Source: Agromyces albus (GTDB lineage Bacteria > Actinomycetota > Actinomycetes > Actinomycetales > Microbacteriaceae). Taken from it: DNA of 64,000 nt. Made by a program: the position numbers and the translations under genes. The stretch lies in contig NZ_JAUSWX010000001.1 in assembly GCF_030815405.1 (NCBI RefSeq), forward strand, positions 992,001 to 1,056,000, given 5' to 3'. The notes beneath the pieces were generated by a model, which ran no database searches, had not been told where the DNA came from, and worked only from the letters and a program-made list of their open reading frames with translations. This document shows positions 46,810 to 55,219 of this stretch, one piece after another; within the stretch, counting starts at the first letter, position 1, and the number at the start of each line of letters is the position of its first letter.

Positions 46810-47382
46810 ATGGCACGTCGACAGGAACGCGGTGAACGGGGGTCCCTCCGCCTCGATCCGCGTCTCATCATCGGCATGGTGCTCATCGCCGGCTCCACGC
46901 TCGGCGTGTGGGCGCTCATCTCGGGGCTCGACGACGCGGCAGAGGTCTACGTCGCACGCGAGACCCTCACCCCGGGCACCCGGATCGACGCCGGCGACCT
47001 CACCTCCGAATCGGTCCGACTCGGGGCGAGTGCCTCGCAGTACCTCGCGCTCGGCGACGTGCCCGAGGGCGGCCTCGTCGTGACCCGCACCGTGCAGGCG
47101 GGTGAGCTCGTGCCCGGCTCCGCTGTCGACGACGCGGATCGCACCGGCCTGGCGACGATCGTCGTACCGAGCAGCGGGCCATTGCCCACCGAGCTGGCAG
47201 CAGGCTCGAGCGTCGACGTGTGGACGGCGCGGCAGCTCGAGCGCGGCGCTTTCGAGCCACCGGCGGTCCTCGTGTCGGGCGCCGAGATCGCGGGGCTCGT
47301 CGAGAGCGAGGGCATGGTGGCAGACGAGGGCGTCTCGGTCGAGCTGCTCATCCCTCGCGAGAAGGTGGCGGCCCTCCTCTAG
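46810..47382 (+). CDS. SAF domain (CpaB-like) membrane protein, truncated by an in-frame TAG
   Basis: The 190-residue product begins MARRQERGERGSL, has one helix (about 20-38) and a SAF domain (YVARETLTPGTRIDAGDL, LALGDVPEGGLVV). The frame stops at TAG 47380 within VAALL-stop-ALAAGDAIDLVPARANGR. The conserved tail continues in the same frame to a TGA at 47437-47439, one base before the next ATG. A CAG-to-TAG or GAG-to-TAG change would explain this. The intact form would be 209 residues. CpaB-type proteins belong to Flp pilus assembly, but no other tad gene is seen. Confidence 0.8.
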   Translation: MARRQERGERGSLRLDPRLIIGMVLIAGSTLGVWALISGLDDAAEVYVARETLTPGTRIDAGDLTSESVRLGASASQYLALGDVPEGGLVVTRTVQAGELVPGSAVDDADRTGLATIVVPSSGPLPTELAAGSSVDVWTARQLERGAFEPPAVLVSGAEIAGLVESEGMVADEGVSVELLIPREKVAALL

Positions 47383-47440
47383 GCGCTCGCCGCCGGCGAC
47401 GCGATCGATCTCGTTCCGGCGCGCGCGAACGGGCGCTGAG

Positions 47441-48688
47441 ATGGCACGGCTCGCCCTCGCGCTCGACGCCACCACTGAAGACCGGCTCCTGGCCGACCTT
47501 GTCGAGCACGACCACACCGTCGTCGCGCGCCTCGTCGGCTGGCGAGACCTCCTCGAGAGCCTCGACGTGCTCGCGCCCGAGGTCGTCATCGTCGGCGCCG
47601 GCCGCGGCACCCTGAGCGCCAAGCTGCTCCAGGCATGCGACGAACGTGGCATCCGCATCATCGGGCTCGCTTCCGGCGACGCCGAACGGGCGCACGCGGC
47701 GCAGCTCGGCTTGCACGAGGTGCTCGACCGCTCGGTCACCTGGCCCGAGGTCGAGGTGCTCGTGAGCGGGGGAGTGCCGGTGCCGTCGCGGCTCGGCGAG
47801 ACGAGCGCGCGCCCCTCGCGGGCGGCATCCGTCATCGCCGTCTGGGGGCCCGCCGGCGCGCCCGGCCGTACGACCGTCGCCGTGAACCTCGCCGCGGAGA
47901 TCGCGGCGGCGGGGCACACCGTCGCCCTCGTCGACGCCGATCCGTACAGCGGTGCGGTGGCGCCCTCGCTCGGATTGCTCGACGAGGCGCCGGGGTTCGC
48001 ATCCGCCTGCCGGCTCGCGGGGGCCGATGCGCTCGATCGCGCCGAGCTCGAACGAATCGTGCAGCGGTACTCGGCGCCGCGAGCGTCATTCAACGTCTTC
48101 ACGGGCCTCGTCGGGCCGAGCCGGTGGCCCGAACTCTCGCGTGACCGGGTGACGGCCGCGCTCGGTGCCATTCGAGCGTGGGTCGAGTACGTCGTCGTCG
48201 ACACGGGATTCAGCCTCGAGCACGACGAGGAACTCACGAGCGACCAGTTCGCGCCGAGGCGCAATGCGGCCACCTTCGCCACGCTTGCCGCCGCCGATCG
48301 AGTCGTCGCGGTGGGGCTCGCCGACCCCGTTGGACTGTCGCGCCTGTTGCGCGGCCACGGAGAGCTCATCGACCTCGTCGAGCCCGAGCGGGTCGACGTC
48401 ATCGTCAACCGGGTGCGCACGAGTGCGCTCGGTATCGACGCGCACAGCCAGGTGCGGCAGACGCTCCGCCGGTTCGCCGGCCTCGACGACGCGACGCTGC
48501 TCCCGCACGACGGCAAGGGAGCGGATGCAGCGATCCTCACCGCTCGCACCCTCCGTGATGCTGCTCCTCGCTCGCCACTGCGCGCAGCGATCCGCGACTA
48601 CGCGTTCGACGCGCTGCTCCCGGTCCCCGAGCCGGCACGGCGCCGCGGGTTCGCATTCCCACCCGTCAGGCGGCCCGCCACGGGCTGA
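47441..48688 (+). CDS. CpaE/MinD-like P-loop ATPase
   Basis: The 415-residue protein has an N-terminal receiver-like part (1-110, VLAPEVVIVGAGRG, GIRIIGLASGD) and a MinD/ParA-type ATPase domain. Its Walker A is deviant: WGPAGAPGRTTVAVNLAAE (about 138-156). VALVDADPYSGAVAPSLG and VEYVVVDTGFSLEHDEE follow. This matches CpaE, a localisation ATPase of Flp/tad systems. It starts one base after the ancestral stop of the SAF gene. No tadA, tadB or pilin genes follow, so its partner system is elsewhere or absent. Confidence 0.8.
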   Translation: MARLALALDATTEDRLLADLVEHDHTVVARLVGWRDLLESLDVLAPEVVIVGAGRGTLSAKLLQACDERGIRIIGLASGDAERAHAAQLGLHEVLDRSVTWPEVEVLVSGGVPVPSRLGETSARPSRAASVIAVWGPAGAPGRTTVAVNLAAEIAAAGHTVALVDADPYSGAVAPSLGLLDEAPGFASACRLAGADALDRAELERIVQRYSAPRASFNVFTGLVGPSRWPELSRDRVTAALGAIRAWVEYVVVDTGFSLEHDEELTSDQFAPRRNAATFATLAAADRVVAVGLADPVGLSRLLRGHGELIDLVEPERVDVIVNRVRTSALGIDAHSQVRQTLRRFAGLDDATLLPHDGKGADAAILTARTLRDAAPRSPLRAAIRDYAFDALLPVPEPARRRGFAFPPVRRPATG

Positions 48689-48711
48689 GCAGGCGGGCGC
48701 CCGAGCACGAC

Positions 48712-48717
48712 TACGCT
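48712..48717 (+). promoter_or_regulatory. -10 box (TACGCT), leaderless arrangement
   Basis: TACGCT lies six bases before the GTG start at 48724 of the histidine kinase, with no Shine-Dalgarno. This supports a leaderless GTG-initiated mRNA. Confidence 0.4.
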
Positions 48718-48723
48718 GGATCT

Positions 48724-50217
48724 GTGTCGACCCTCAGTGACCTCGTTCTCGCCCAGGGCCGCAGCAGTCAGGCCGATGTCGATTGGCTGCACATGCTCGT
48801 CGGCGACCTGCAGCTGCTCGCCGACCTCGCCTTCGCCGACATCGTGCTATGGGTGCCGTCCGGACCCGACGGGTTCGTCGCCGTCGCGCATGCGCGACCT
48901 TCGAGTGCGGCGACGTTGTTCTACCGCGACTTCGTCGGGCAGGAGATCAAGCCGCAGTGGCACGATCTCGCCACCCAGGCGTTCGGGAGCGCCCGGATCG
49001 TCGACTCGTCGGCGCCCGACTGGTACGAGGAGATGCCCACTCGAGTGCGGGCCGTGCCGGTCATGCGACGGCTCACCTCGACCGGCACGAAGCTCGCCGA
49101 TGAGCCGGTGGCCGTGATCACGAGGCATACGAACCTGGGGGCGACGCGCACGCCGAGCCGTCAGGAGCTCACGTTCAACGAGTGCGCCGAGGAGCTCTTC
49201 CAGATGATCGCGTCGGGCGACTTCCCCGACCTCGGCGCCCCGACCGGCCCGCGACGCGGTGCGCCGCGAGCGTCCGACGGGCTCATCCGGCTCGACGTCG
49301 ACGGCACCACGACCTTCGCGAGCCCGAACGCACTGTCGGCGTTCAACCGCATGGGCTTCGACGACGAGCTCGAGGGCGAGTCGCTCGCCGAGGTCAGCAC
49401 GAAGATCCTGAGCGGCAAGCTCGTGATCGACGAGTCGTTGCCGCTCGTCGTCACGGGTCGCGCACCCTGGCGCACCGATGTGGAGTCCCGCGGCGTCACC
49501 GTCTCGTTGCGGGCGATCCCGATCCGACACCGGGGCGAGCGCATCGGTGCCATCGTCCTGAGCCGCGACGTCACCGAGCTGCGCCACCAGGAGCAGGAGC
49601 TCATCACGAAGGACGCGACGATCCGGGAGATCCACCACCGCGTCAAGAACAACCTGCAGACGGTCGCCTCGCTCTTGCGCATCCAGGCACGCCGCACCCA
49701 CTCGGATGAGGCTCGCGAAGCCCTGACCCAGGCGATGCGGCGAGTCGGAGCGATCGCAGTGGTGCACGACACCCTCTCCGAGGGGCTCAACCAGAACGTC
49801 GACTTCGATGCGGTCTTCGACCGGGCGCTGCTCCTCGTCGCCGAGGTCGCCTCGGCGCACAACACGACGGCCCACCCGAAGCGTTCAGGCTCGTTCGGCG
49901 TCCTGCCGAGCGAGTACGCCACTCCGCTCGCGCTCGCGCTCACGGAGCTCGTCACCAACGCGGTCGAGCACGGCCTGGCCGGGCAGGAGGGCGATGTCGA
50001 GATCACCGCCGACCGTTCACCGACGACGCTCACCGTCCAGGTGCGCGACACCGGCTCCGGCCTGCCGGAGGGCAAGGTCGGCGAGGGGCTCGGCACTCAG
50101 ATCGTGCGCACCCTCATCCAGGGCGAGCTCGGCGGCACGATCGACTGGCATACGGTCGTCGGACGCGGCACCGAGGTGACGATCGACGTGCCGCTGCGGT
50201 GGATCACGCCGGCGTAG
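48724..50217 (+). CDS. pdtaS: PdtaS-type cytosolic sensor histidine kinase
   Basis: The 497-residue protein lacks membrane helices. It has an N-terminal GAF domain (1-165), a PAS domain (about 175-285, with VILSRDVTELRHQEQEL) and a HisKA_2/HATPase module with EIHHRVKNNLQTVASLLR (phospho-His about 304/305). LTELVTNAVEHG and GLGTQIVRTLIQGELGG complete the ATPase. In mycobacteria PdtaS phosphorylates the RNA-binding antiterminator PdtaR and lies next to whiB1, exactly as here. pdtaR is not in this window. Confidence 0.9.
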   Translation: MSTLSDLVLAQGRSSQADVDWLHMLVGDLQLLADLAFADIVLWVPSGPDGFVAVAHARPSSAATLFYRDFVGQEIKPQWHDLATQAFGSARIVDSSAPDWYEEMPTRVRAVPVMRRLTSTGTKLADEPVAVITRHTNLGATRTPSRQELTFNECAEELFQMIASGDFPDLGAPTGPRRGAPRASDGLIRLDVDGTTTFASPNALSAFNRMGFDDELEGESLAEVSTKILSGKLVIDESLPLVVTGRAPWRTDVESRGVTVSLRAIPIRHRGERIGAIVLSRDVTELRHQEQELITKDATIREIHHRVKNNLQTVASLLRIQARRTHSDEAREALTQAMRRVGAIAVVHDTLSEGLNQNVDFDAVFDRALLLVAEVASAHNTTAHPKRSGSFGVLPSEYATPLALALTELVTNAVEHGLAGQEGDVEITADRSPTTLTVQVRDTGSGLPEGKVGEGLGTQIVRTLIQGELGGTIDWHTVVGRGTEVTIDVPLRWITPA

Positions 50218-50236
50218 CCGACACCGCGATCGCGCC

Positions 50237-50485
50237 TCAGGAAGCCCTGCGGGCGCGAGCGGCGCGGCGCTTCAGCGCGCGACGCTCGTCTTCGCTCAGG
50301 CCACCCCACACACCGGAGTCCTGGCCGGTCTCGAGTGCGTATTGCAGGCAGATCTCCGTGACCGTGCACCGCGCGCAGACAGCCTTCGCCTTCTCGATCT
50401 GGTCGACTGCGGGACCAGTGTTGCCGACCGGAAAGAAGAGTTCCGGGTCAGCCGTGAGGCAGGCGGCTTTGTCGCGCCAATCCAT
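50237..50485 (-). CDS. whiB1: WhiB1-type iron-sulfur transcription factor
   Basis: The 82-residue protein has cysteines C9, C37, C40 and C46 (AACLTADPELFFPVG, VCARCTVTEICLQYAL), the GVWGGLSEDERRALKRR turn at 58-74 and a basic tail. Length and spacing fit WhiB1, an essential nitric-oxide-sensitive regulator that binds SigA. ATG 50485 has AAGGAG upstream. It is convergent with pdtaS, the conserved arrangement. Its spacer carries an 18-base palindrome at 50600-50617. Confidence 0.92.
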   Translation of the reverse strand: MDWRDKAACLTADPELFFPVGNTGPAVDQIEKAKAVCARCTVTEICLQYALETGQDSGVWGGLSEDERRALKRRAARARRAS

Positions 50486-50599
50486 GGAGATGCTCCTTGC
50501 GTACTTCGATTGCAGACGCGCATGCGTGCGCTGCCGGGGCTCCGGCTGTGCTGCAGGGGGGAAAGGCCGAATCACGGGAAGTAGGATCAGGACTGATCA

Positions 50600-50617
50600 G
50601 CTCACGTCCCTGTGAGC
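50600..50617. promoter_or_regulatory. 18-bp palindrome upstream of whiB1
   Basis: GCTCAC-GTCCCT-GTGAGC is a perfect interrupted palindrome in the 201-base divergent spacer. On the reverse strand GTGAGC could double as a -35 for a -10 TACTTC 16 bases on. It is not a CRP site (half-sites face the other way). The rest of the spacer shows only overlapping TGATCA-type half-repeats. Confidence 0.35.
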
Positions 50618-50686
50618 ATCAACTCGGCCTCATAAATGGTCGCATAGCGGAGAGATCGAATCAATAGCCGTGTATGGGATAACGCT

Positions 50687-51178
50687 GTGAATCAACGCGC
50701 TGACGGGCATCACGACGACGGACACGACGCCGCCGCCGCGGCATCCGGAGCAACACCTGAAAGCGGGGCACCTGCCGACGGAGGGGTGCGCGCAGCTCTG
50801 GTCGTCGTCAGCACGCTGCTGCTGCTCGAGGCGGCAGCACTCGTGGCCGTCGTCGTGTGGCTGCTCGTCGATCTCGTCGTCGCGCGGCCGTCGTCGTACG
50901 CGACGGCGATCGCGCTGCTCGTGATCGTCGTGATCGGTGCGATCTGGGTCGGTGCGGTCGCCGTCGCCTCACTCCGGCGCGCACCGTGGTCGCGCGCATC
51001 CGCCATCGTCTGGCAGATCCTGCAGCTCTCGATCGCCGTGGGCGCGTTCCAGGGCCTCTTCGCACGACCTGATATCGGATGGCCGCTGCTCGTGCCCGCG
51101 ATCACCGTCATCGGGCTGCTGTTGTGGACGCCCGTACGCCTCGCGTACACGCGCCCCGAGGACCTGCCCGCTTCGTGA
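50687..51178 (+). CDS. Four-helix membrane protein (163 aa)
   Basis: GTG 50687 opens a protein with a hydrophilic His/Asp/Gly-rich N-terminus (HHDDGHDAAA, residues 5-15) and four hydrophobic helices between about 38 and 155. It looks like small actinobacterial integral membrane proteins found next to whiB1, with no named function. The His/Asp cluster might bind metal but is short. It is divergent from whiB1 and convergent with bcp, with three bases between stops. Confidence 0.65.
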   Translation: MNQRADGHHDDGHDAAAAASGATPESGAPADGGVRAALVVVSTLLLLEAAALVAVVVWLLVDLVVARPSSYATAIALLVIVVIGAIWVGAVAVASLRRAPWSRASAIVWQILQLSIAVGAFQGLFARPDIGWPLLVPAITVIGLLLWTPVRLAYTRPEDLPAS

Positions 51179-51181
51179 GGC

Positions 51182-51658
51182 TCAGGCGTCGAGGCCGAGC
51201 TCGCGGCGCAACCGTGCGACGTGCCCGGTGGCCTTCACGTTGTAGAGCGCTCGCTCGATGCGGCCGTCTTCGCCGATGACGAAGGTCGAGCGGATGGATC
51301 CGATCACGATCTTGCCGTAGAGCGCCTTCTGGCCCCAGACGCCGTACCTCTGCTGCACGGCGAGGTCATCGTCGGAGAGCACCGTGAAGTTCAGCCGGTC
51401 GCGCTCGGCGAAGCGCTTGAGCTTCGGGACGTCGTCTTTCGAGACGCCGAGCACGCGGATTCCGGCACTCGAGAACGAGTTCAGACTGTCGCGGAAGTCG
51501 CACGCCTCGGTGGTGCACCCGGGGGTCATCGCCTCGGGATAGAAGTAGAGCACGACCTTCGAGCCACGCAGCGACGAGAGCGTCACCGGCCGGCCGTCCT
51601 GGTCGTCGAGTGTGAAATCGGGCGCGAGGTCCCCGGTGGTCAGTCGAGCATCGGTCAT
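51182..51658 (-). CDS. bcp: Thioredoxin-dependent peroxiredoxin (BCP type)
   Basis: The 158-residue peroxiredoxin shows the peroxidatic cysteine in MTPGCTTEACDFRD (C48) and a resolving cysteine five residues on (C53), the atypical 2-Cys BCP pattern. DFTLDDQDGRPVTLSSLRG and VVLYFYPEA are family blocks. It reduces hydrogen and organic peroxides in the cytoplasm. ATG 51658 matches the family N-terminus. Monocistronic, convergent with the membrane-protein gene. Confidence 0.92.
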   Translation of the reverse strand: MTDARLTTGDLAPDFTLDDQDGRPVTLSSLRGSKVVLYFYPEAMTPGCTTEACDFRDSLNSFSSAGIRVLGVSKDDVPKLKRFAERDRLNFTVLSDDDLAVQQRYGVWGQKALYGKIVIGSIRSTFVIGEDGRIERALYNVKATGHVARLRRELGLDA

Positions 51659-51725
51659 CCGTCCATGCTAGGCACGGCCGCCTGACAGTCGGCTCCGGAT
51701 GACGCTGCCGGTCCTTCTCGGGGGC

Positions 51726-52769
51726 TCACGCCGCGGCGAAGGTGCCGAGCAGGCGCTGCAGCGAGTCGAGACGGGCCCGCCCGGTCTCGCCGAGCCCGCC
51801 GGCCTCGACGGCCTCGTTCATCGCACAGTCGGGGGCGTCGGGGAGATGCGTGCACCCTCGCGGGCACTGCTCGGCGATGCGAGCGAGGTCGGTGAAGGCG
51901 CCGAGGATGTTCTCGGGATTCACGTGGCCGAGCCCGAACGATCGCACGCCGGGGGTGTCGATGACCCAGCCCGAACCGTGATCGGTGACGACGCGGAACG
52001 AGATCGTCGACGACGAGGTGTGCCGGCCTCGGCCGGTCACCTCGTTGACCCGGCCGATGGCGCGTTCGGCGCTCGGCACGAGGGCGTTGACGAGGGTCGA
52101 CTTGCCCACGCCCGAGTGCCCCACGAAGACCGTGCGATGGCCGATGAGTGCTTCGGTGATCTCGTCGAGCGGCATTCGCTCGGTGCTGCTGAGGAACACC
52201 GGCAGGTCGAGGCCGGCGAAGTTCTCGAGGAAGACGGCGGGGTCGGCCAGGTCGGTCTTCGTGATGCAGAGGAGGGGCTGGATGCGGGCGTCGAATGCCG
52301 CGACGAGGTAGCGGTCGACGAGCCTGATGCGCGGCTCGGGATTCGCGGCGGCCACGACGATGAGCATCTGGTCGGCGTTCGCGACGATGACGCGCTCAAC
52401 CTCGTCGGTGTCGTCGGCGCTGCGGCGGAGGAGCGTCGATCGCTCGCCGATGCGCACGATCCGGGCGAGCGTGCCGGCTTCACCCGTGGTGTCCCCGACG
52501 AGATCCACATGGTCGCCGGTGACGACCGATTTGCGACGCAGTTCGCTCGCCCGGGCTGCCGTGATCTCGCGCTCGTCGGGCTCATCCTCGTTCAGGAGCA
52601 CCGCGTACCGACCGCGATCGACGCCGAGCACCGATCCGGTGATCGCGTCGGCATGCTCGGGACGGATCTTGCTGCGCGGCCGGCTCCCGCGCCGGCTCGG
52701 CCGCACCCGGATGTCGGACTCGTCGTACTCGGGCTCGTCCTCCTCGTCGTCGGAGCTCCACCAGCTCAT
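51726..52769 (-). CDS. rsgA: Ribosome small-subunit-dependent GTPase A
   Basis: The 347-residue circularly permuted GTPase has an acidic N-terminus and an OB domain (about 45-115). G4 CITKTDLAD precedes G1 VGHSGVGKSTLVN and G3 IDTPGVRSFGL. The C-terminal zinc finger (CPRGCTHLPDAPDCAM) is intact. It checks late 30S maturation. I used ATG 52769, which overlaps the aroA stop (ATGA). The longer frame to 52910 is rejected. aroA-rsgA is the conserved actinobacterial pair. Confidence 0.93.
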   Translation of the reverse strand: MSWWSSDDEEDEPEYDESDIRVRPSRRGSRPRSKIRPEHADAITGSVLGVDRGRYAVLLNEDEPDEREITAARASELRRKSVVTGDHVDLVGDTTGEAGTLARIVRIGERSTLLRRSADDTDEVERVIVANADQMLIVVAAANPEPRIRLVDRYLVAAFDARIQPLLCITKTDLADPAVFLENFAGLDLPVFLSSTERMPLDEITEALIGHRTVFVGHSGVGKSTLVNALVPSAERAIGRVNEVTGRGRHTSSSTISFRVVTDHGSGWVIDTPGVRSFGLGHVNPENILGAFTDLARIAEQCPRGCTHLPDAPDCAMNEAVEAGGLGETGRARLDSLQRLLGTFAAA

Positions 52770-54136
52770 GCGAGCATCCGCTCCCAGAGCTCCGTGAACT
52801 GGGGGAGGGTCTTGCCGGTGGAGGCGATGTCGTCGACGACGACACCCGGCACGGCGAGGCCGATGATCGCCCCGCTCGTGGCCATGCGGTGATCGGCGTA
52901 CGCCCGCCACGGCCCCGCATGGAGCGGTGCCGGCTCGATGCGCAACCCATCGTCGAGCTCGGTGACCCGGCCGCCGAGGCCGTTCAGCTCGGCGGCGAGC
53001 GCGGCGAGGCGGTCGGTCTCGTGATGGCGGATGTGGCCGATGCCGGTGATCGTGCTCGGCTCGTCGGCCAGTGCCGCAAGGGCGACGAGGTTCGGTGCGA
53101 GCTCCCCGGCCTCACTGAGATCGAGCTCCACCCCACGGATGCCACGGCCCCCGTCTGCCGTGCGCTCGGGCGCGTGCACCGTGACGCGGCCGGGCTCCCG
53201 CTCGACGCGTGCGCCGAAGCGAGGCAGGAGGTCGACGAGTTGCGCGCCCACCTGGGTCGTCTCGGACGGCCAGCCCGTGATCGTGACGGAACCGCCGGCG
53301 ACGAGCGCAGCGACGAGGAACGGTGCGGCGTTCGAGAGATCGGGTTCGATGTCGACGTCGACGGCCGCGATCGGGCCGGGCGCGACGACCCAGCGACCGG
53401 TCTCGGGGCTCGACACCTCGACGCCGCGGACGCGCAGCGTCTCGATGGTCATCTCGATGTGCGGCAGGCTCGGCAGGCGCTCGCCCGTGTGCCGCAGGTC
53501 GAGTCCCTTCTCGAACCGAGCGGCCGAGAGCAGGAGGCCCGACACGAACTGGCTCGACGCCGAGGCGTCGATCTCGAGCGCGCCGCCCTCGACGCGGCCG
53601 GTGCCGTGCACGGTGAACGGCAGGGTGCCGCGACGGTCGTCGTCGAGATCGACGCCGAGCGCGCGAAGGGCCTGGATCGAGGCGGCCATCGGACGGCGCC
53701 TCGCGCCCTCGTCGCCATCGAAGGTCGTCGGCCCGAGCGCGAGTGCCGCAACGGGGGGCATGAACCGCATGACGGTGCCGGCGAGTCCGCAGTCGATCGT
53801 CGTCGAGCCGAGGAGCTCTTCGGCGGGGATGACCCGGAGGTCGTCGCCGAACCCGCCGGATCCGGGCTGGCGCTCGAACCCGGTGCCGAGCGACCGCAGC
53901 GCCTCGATCATGAGCTCGCTGTCGCGGGACCAGAGCGGAGCACGCAGCACCGACGGCCCGTCGGCGAGCGCGGCGAGCACGAGCTCGCGATTCGTGAGCG
54001 ACTTCGACCCGGGAAGGTCGAGCACGGCGGAGACCGGGCGCACGGCGACCGGCGCCCGCCACCCGTCATCCGTCTCGGTCTGCCTCGCTTCGCCGTACGG
54101 ATCGAACTCGGGTGCGGAATACCTCGAAATCTGCAT
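52766..54136 (-). CDS. aroA: 3-phosphoshikimate 1-carboxyvinyltransferase (EPSP synthase)
   Basis: The 456-residue enzyme of the shikimate pathway shows LPGSKSLTNRELVLAAL (S/K binding loop), DCGLAGTVMRFMPP, GDEGARRRPM, SASSQFVSGLLL, HIRHHETDRL and YADHRMATSGAI. It joins PEP and shikimate-3-P. ATG 54136 starts within the sigR promoter: the -35 GGAAT and spacer of the divergent sigma gene overlap the first aroA codons. It is coupled to rsgA. Confidence 0.94.
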   Translation of the reverse strand: MQISRYSAPEFDPYGEARQTETDDGWRAPVAVRPVSAVLDLPGSKSLTNRELVLAALADGPSVLRAPLWSRDSELMIEALRSLGTGFERQPGSGGFGDDLRVIPAEELLGSTTIDCGLAGTVMRFMPPVAALALGPTTFDGDEGARRRPMAASIQALRALGVDLDDDRRGTLPFTVHGTGRVEGGALEIDASASSQFVSGLLLSAARFEKGLDLRHTGERLPSLPHIEMTIETLRVRGVEVSSPETGRWVVAPGPIAAVDVDIEPDLSNAAPFLVAALVAGGSVTITGWPSETTQVGAQLVDLLPRFGARVEREPGRVTVHAPERTADGGRGIRGVELDLSEAGELAPNLVALAALADEPSTITGIGHIRHHETDRLAALAAELNGLGGRVTELDDGLRIEPAPLHAGPWRAYADHRMATSGAIIGLAVPGVVVDDIASTGKTLPQFTELWERMLA

Positions 54137-54141
54137 CGGTT
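54116..54141 (+). promoter_or_regulatory. SigR/SigH-type autoregulatory promoter (GGAAT-N18-GTT)
   Basis: GGAAT at 54116-54120, exactly 18 bases, then GTT at 54139-54141 matches the published SigR (Streptomyces) and SigH (mycobacteria) consensus. It points at the sigma gene downstream, so the factor should activate its own transcription. The elements overlap the 5' end of aroA. Confidence 0.75.
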
Positions 54142-54182
54142 ATCAACAGTAGCGTCAGCTGACGCGGAAGGAGATGGTGCGC

Positions 54183-54878
54183 GTGTCGCCTGCTGTACTC
54201 GAACGCCCGACGATCGCCCTGTTCGACGATCTAGGATTGCCGGTGATGACTGCCGACGAGACCGATCCCACACCGACTGACGAGACCCGGCCGCTCGGCG
54301 AGCTCTTCGAAGAGCAGGCGCTGCCGTTCATCGACCAGCTCTACGCCGCGGCGCTGCGCATGACGAAGAACCCCGCCGACGCGCAGGACCTCGTGCAGGA
54401 GACCTTCGTGAAGGCCTTCGCCGCGTTCGCGCAGTTCCGGCAGGGCACGAACCTGAAGGCGTGGCTGTACCGCATCCTCACCAACACCTTCATCAACAGC
54501 TACCGCAAGAAGCAGCGCGAGCCCTACCAGGGCACGATCGACGAGCTCGAGGACTGGCAGCTCGGCGGCGCCGAGTCGACGACGGCACGGGCCAGCCGTT
54601 CGGCCGAGGCCGAGGCGATCGACCACCTGCCCGACAGCGCCGTGAAAGACGCCCTCCAGGCGCTTCCCGAGGACTTCAGGCTCGCCGTGTACTTCGCTGA
54701 CGTCGAGGGCTTCTCCTACCAGGAGATCGCCGACATGATGAACACACCCATCGGGACCGTGATGAGCCGCCTGCACCGTGGCCGCCGGCTGCTTCGCGAG
54801 TCCCTCGCCGACTACGCCCGCGAACAGGGATTCGCGGCCGACCAGCCGGCGCCCCAACCGACCAGGAGCAAACGATGA
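54183..54878 (+). CDS. sigR: SigR/SigH-type ECF sigma factor
   Basis: The sigma factor shows region 2 ([44 protein letters not shown]) and region 4 ([37 protein letters not shown]), the SigH/SigR pattern for thiol-oxidative stress. GTG 54183 has GGAAGGAG nine bases upstream, giving 231 residues. ATG 54174 and ATG 54246 (210 residues, closer to the usual length) are alternatives. The perfect SigR promoter upstream suggests a longer, stress-induced isoform, as known for Streptomyces SigR'. The stop overlaps rsrA (ATGA). Confidence 0.9.
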   Translation: MSPAVLERPTIALFDDLGLPVMTADETDPTPTDETRPLGELFEEQALPFIDQLYAAALRMTKNPADAQDLVQETFVKAFAAFAQFRQGTNLKAWLYRILTNTFINSYRKKQREPYQGTIDELEDWQLGGAESTTARASRSAEAEAIDHLPDSAVKDALQALPEDFRLAVYFADVEGFSYQEIADMMNTPIGTVMSRLHRGRRLLRESLADYAREQGFAADQPAPQPTRSKR

Positions 54879-55132
54879 CCGACTGCGGTTGCGAGAAGGC
54901 GAGAGCCGAACTCGAAGAGTACCTGCACCACGAACTGCGCCGCGAGGATGCGGCCGACATTCGTGAGCACGTGGAGAACTGCCTCGATTGCCGGGCAGAG
55001 CTTCGCGTCGGCGTCGCGATCACCGAAGTGGTGCAGCGGGCGTGCCGCGAGAGCGCGCCTGAAGAGCTGCGCACCATCGTGCTGACCCGTATCCGAGACA
55101 TCCAGTCGGGTCACGGCGTACTCGTCGACTGA
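54875..55132 (+). CDS. rsrA: Zinc-binding redox anti-sigma factor (RsrA/RshA type)
   Basis: The 85-residue protein has the ZAS motif H32-x3-C36-x2-C39 (EHVENCLDC) and extra cysteines C4 and C6 near the N-terminus. It holds the sigma factor inactive in reducing conditions and releases it when the cysteines form disulfides. Overlap of four bases with sigR ensures equimolar synthesis. Followed by a strong hairpin. Confidence 0.92.
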   Translation: MTDCGCEKARAELEEYLHHELRREDAADIREHVENCLDCRAELRVGVAITEVVQRACRESAPEELRTIVLTRIRDIQSGHGVLVD

Positions 55133-55163
55133 CGGGCCGCGTTCACGCAGGCTTCGACGAACG

Positions 55164-55205
55164 ACGAAGGCGAGCGGATGCCGCGTGGCATCCGCTCGCC
55201 TTCGT
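55164..55205. terminator. Strong bidirectional terminator hairpin
   Basis: A perfect 19-base stem (55164-55182 with 55187-55205) and a four-base GCGT loop lie between the convergent sigR-rsrA and kgd genes. On the forward strand TCGTCGTTTC follows. The stem apex contains GCGGATGCC/GGCATCCGC, the octamer overused in this genome. Confidence 0.8.
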
Positions 55206-55219
55206 TCGTCGTTTCGGGG

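Noticed and set aside
50600..50617. CRP-type binding site upstream of whiB1
   Set aside because: The half-sites are GCTCAC/GTGAGC, the reverse orientation of TGTGA-N6-TCACA, so it does not match CRP.
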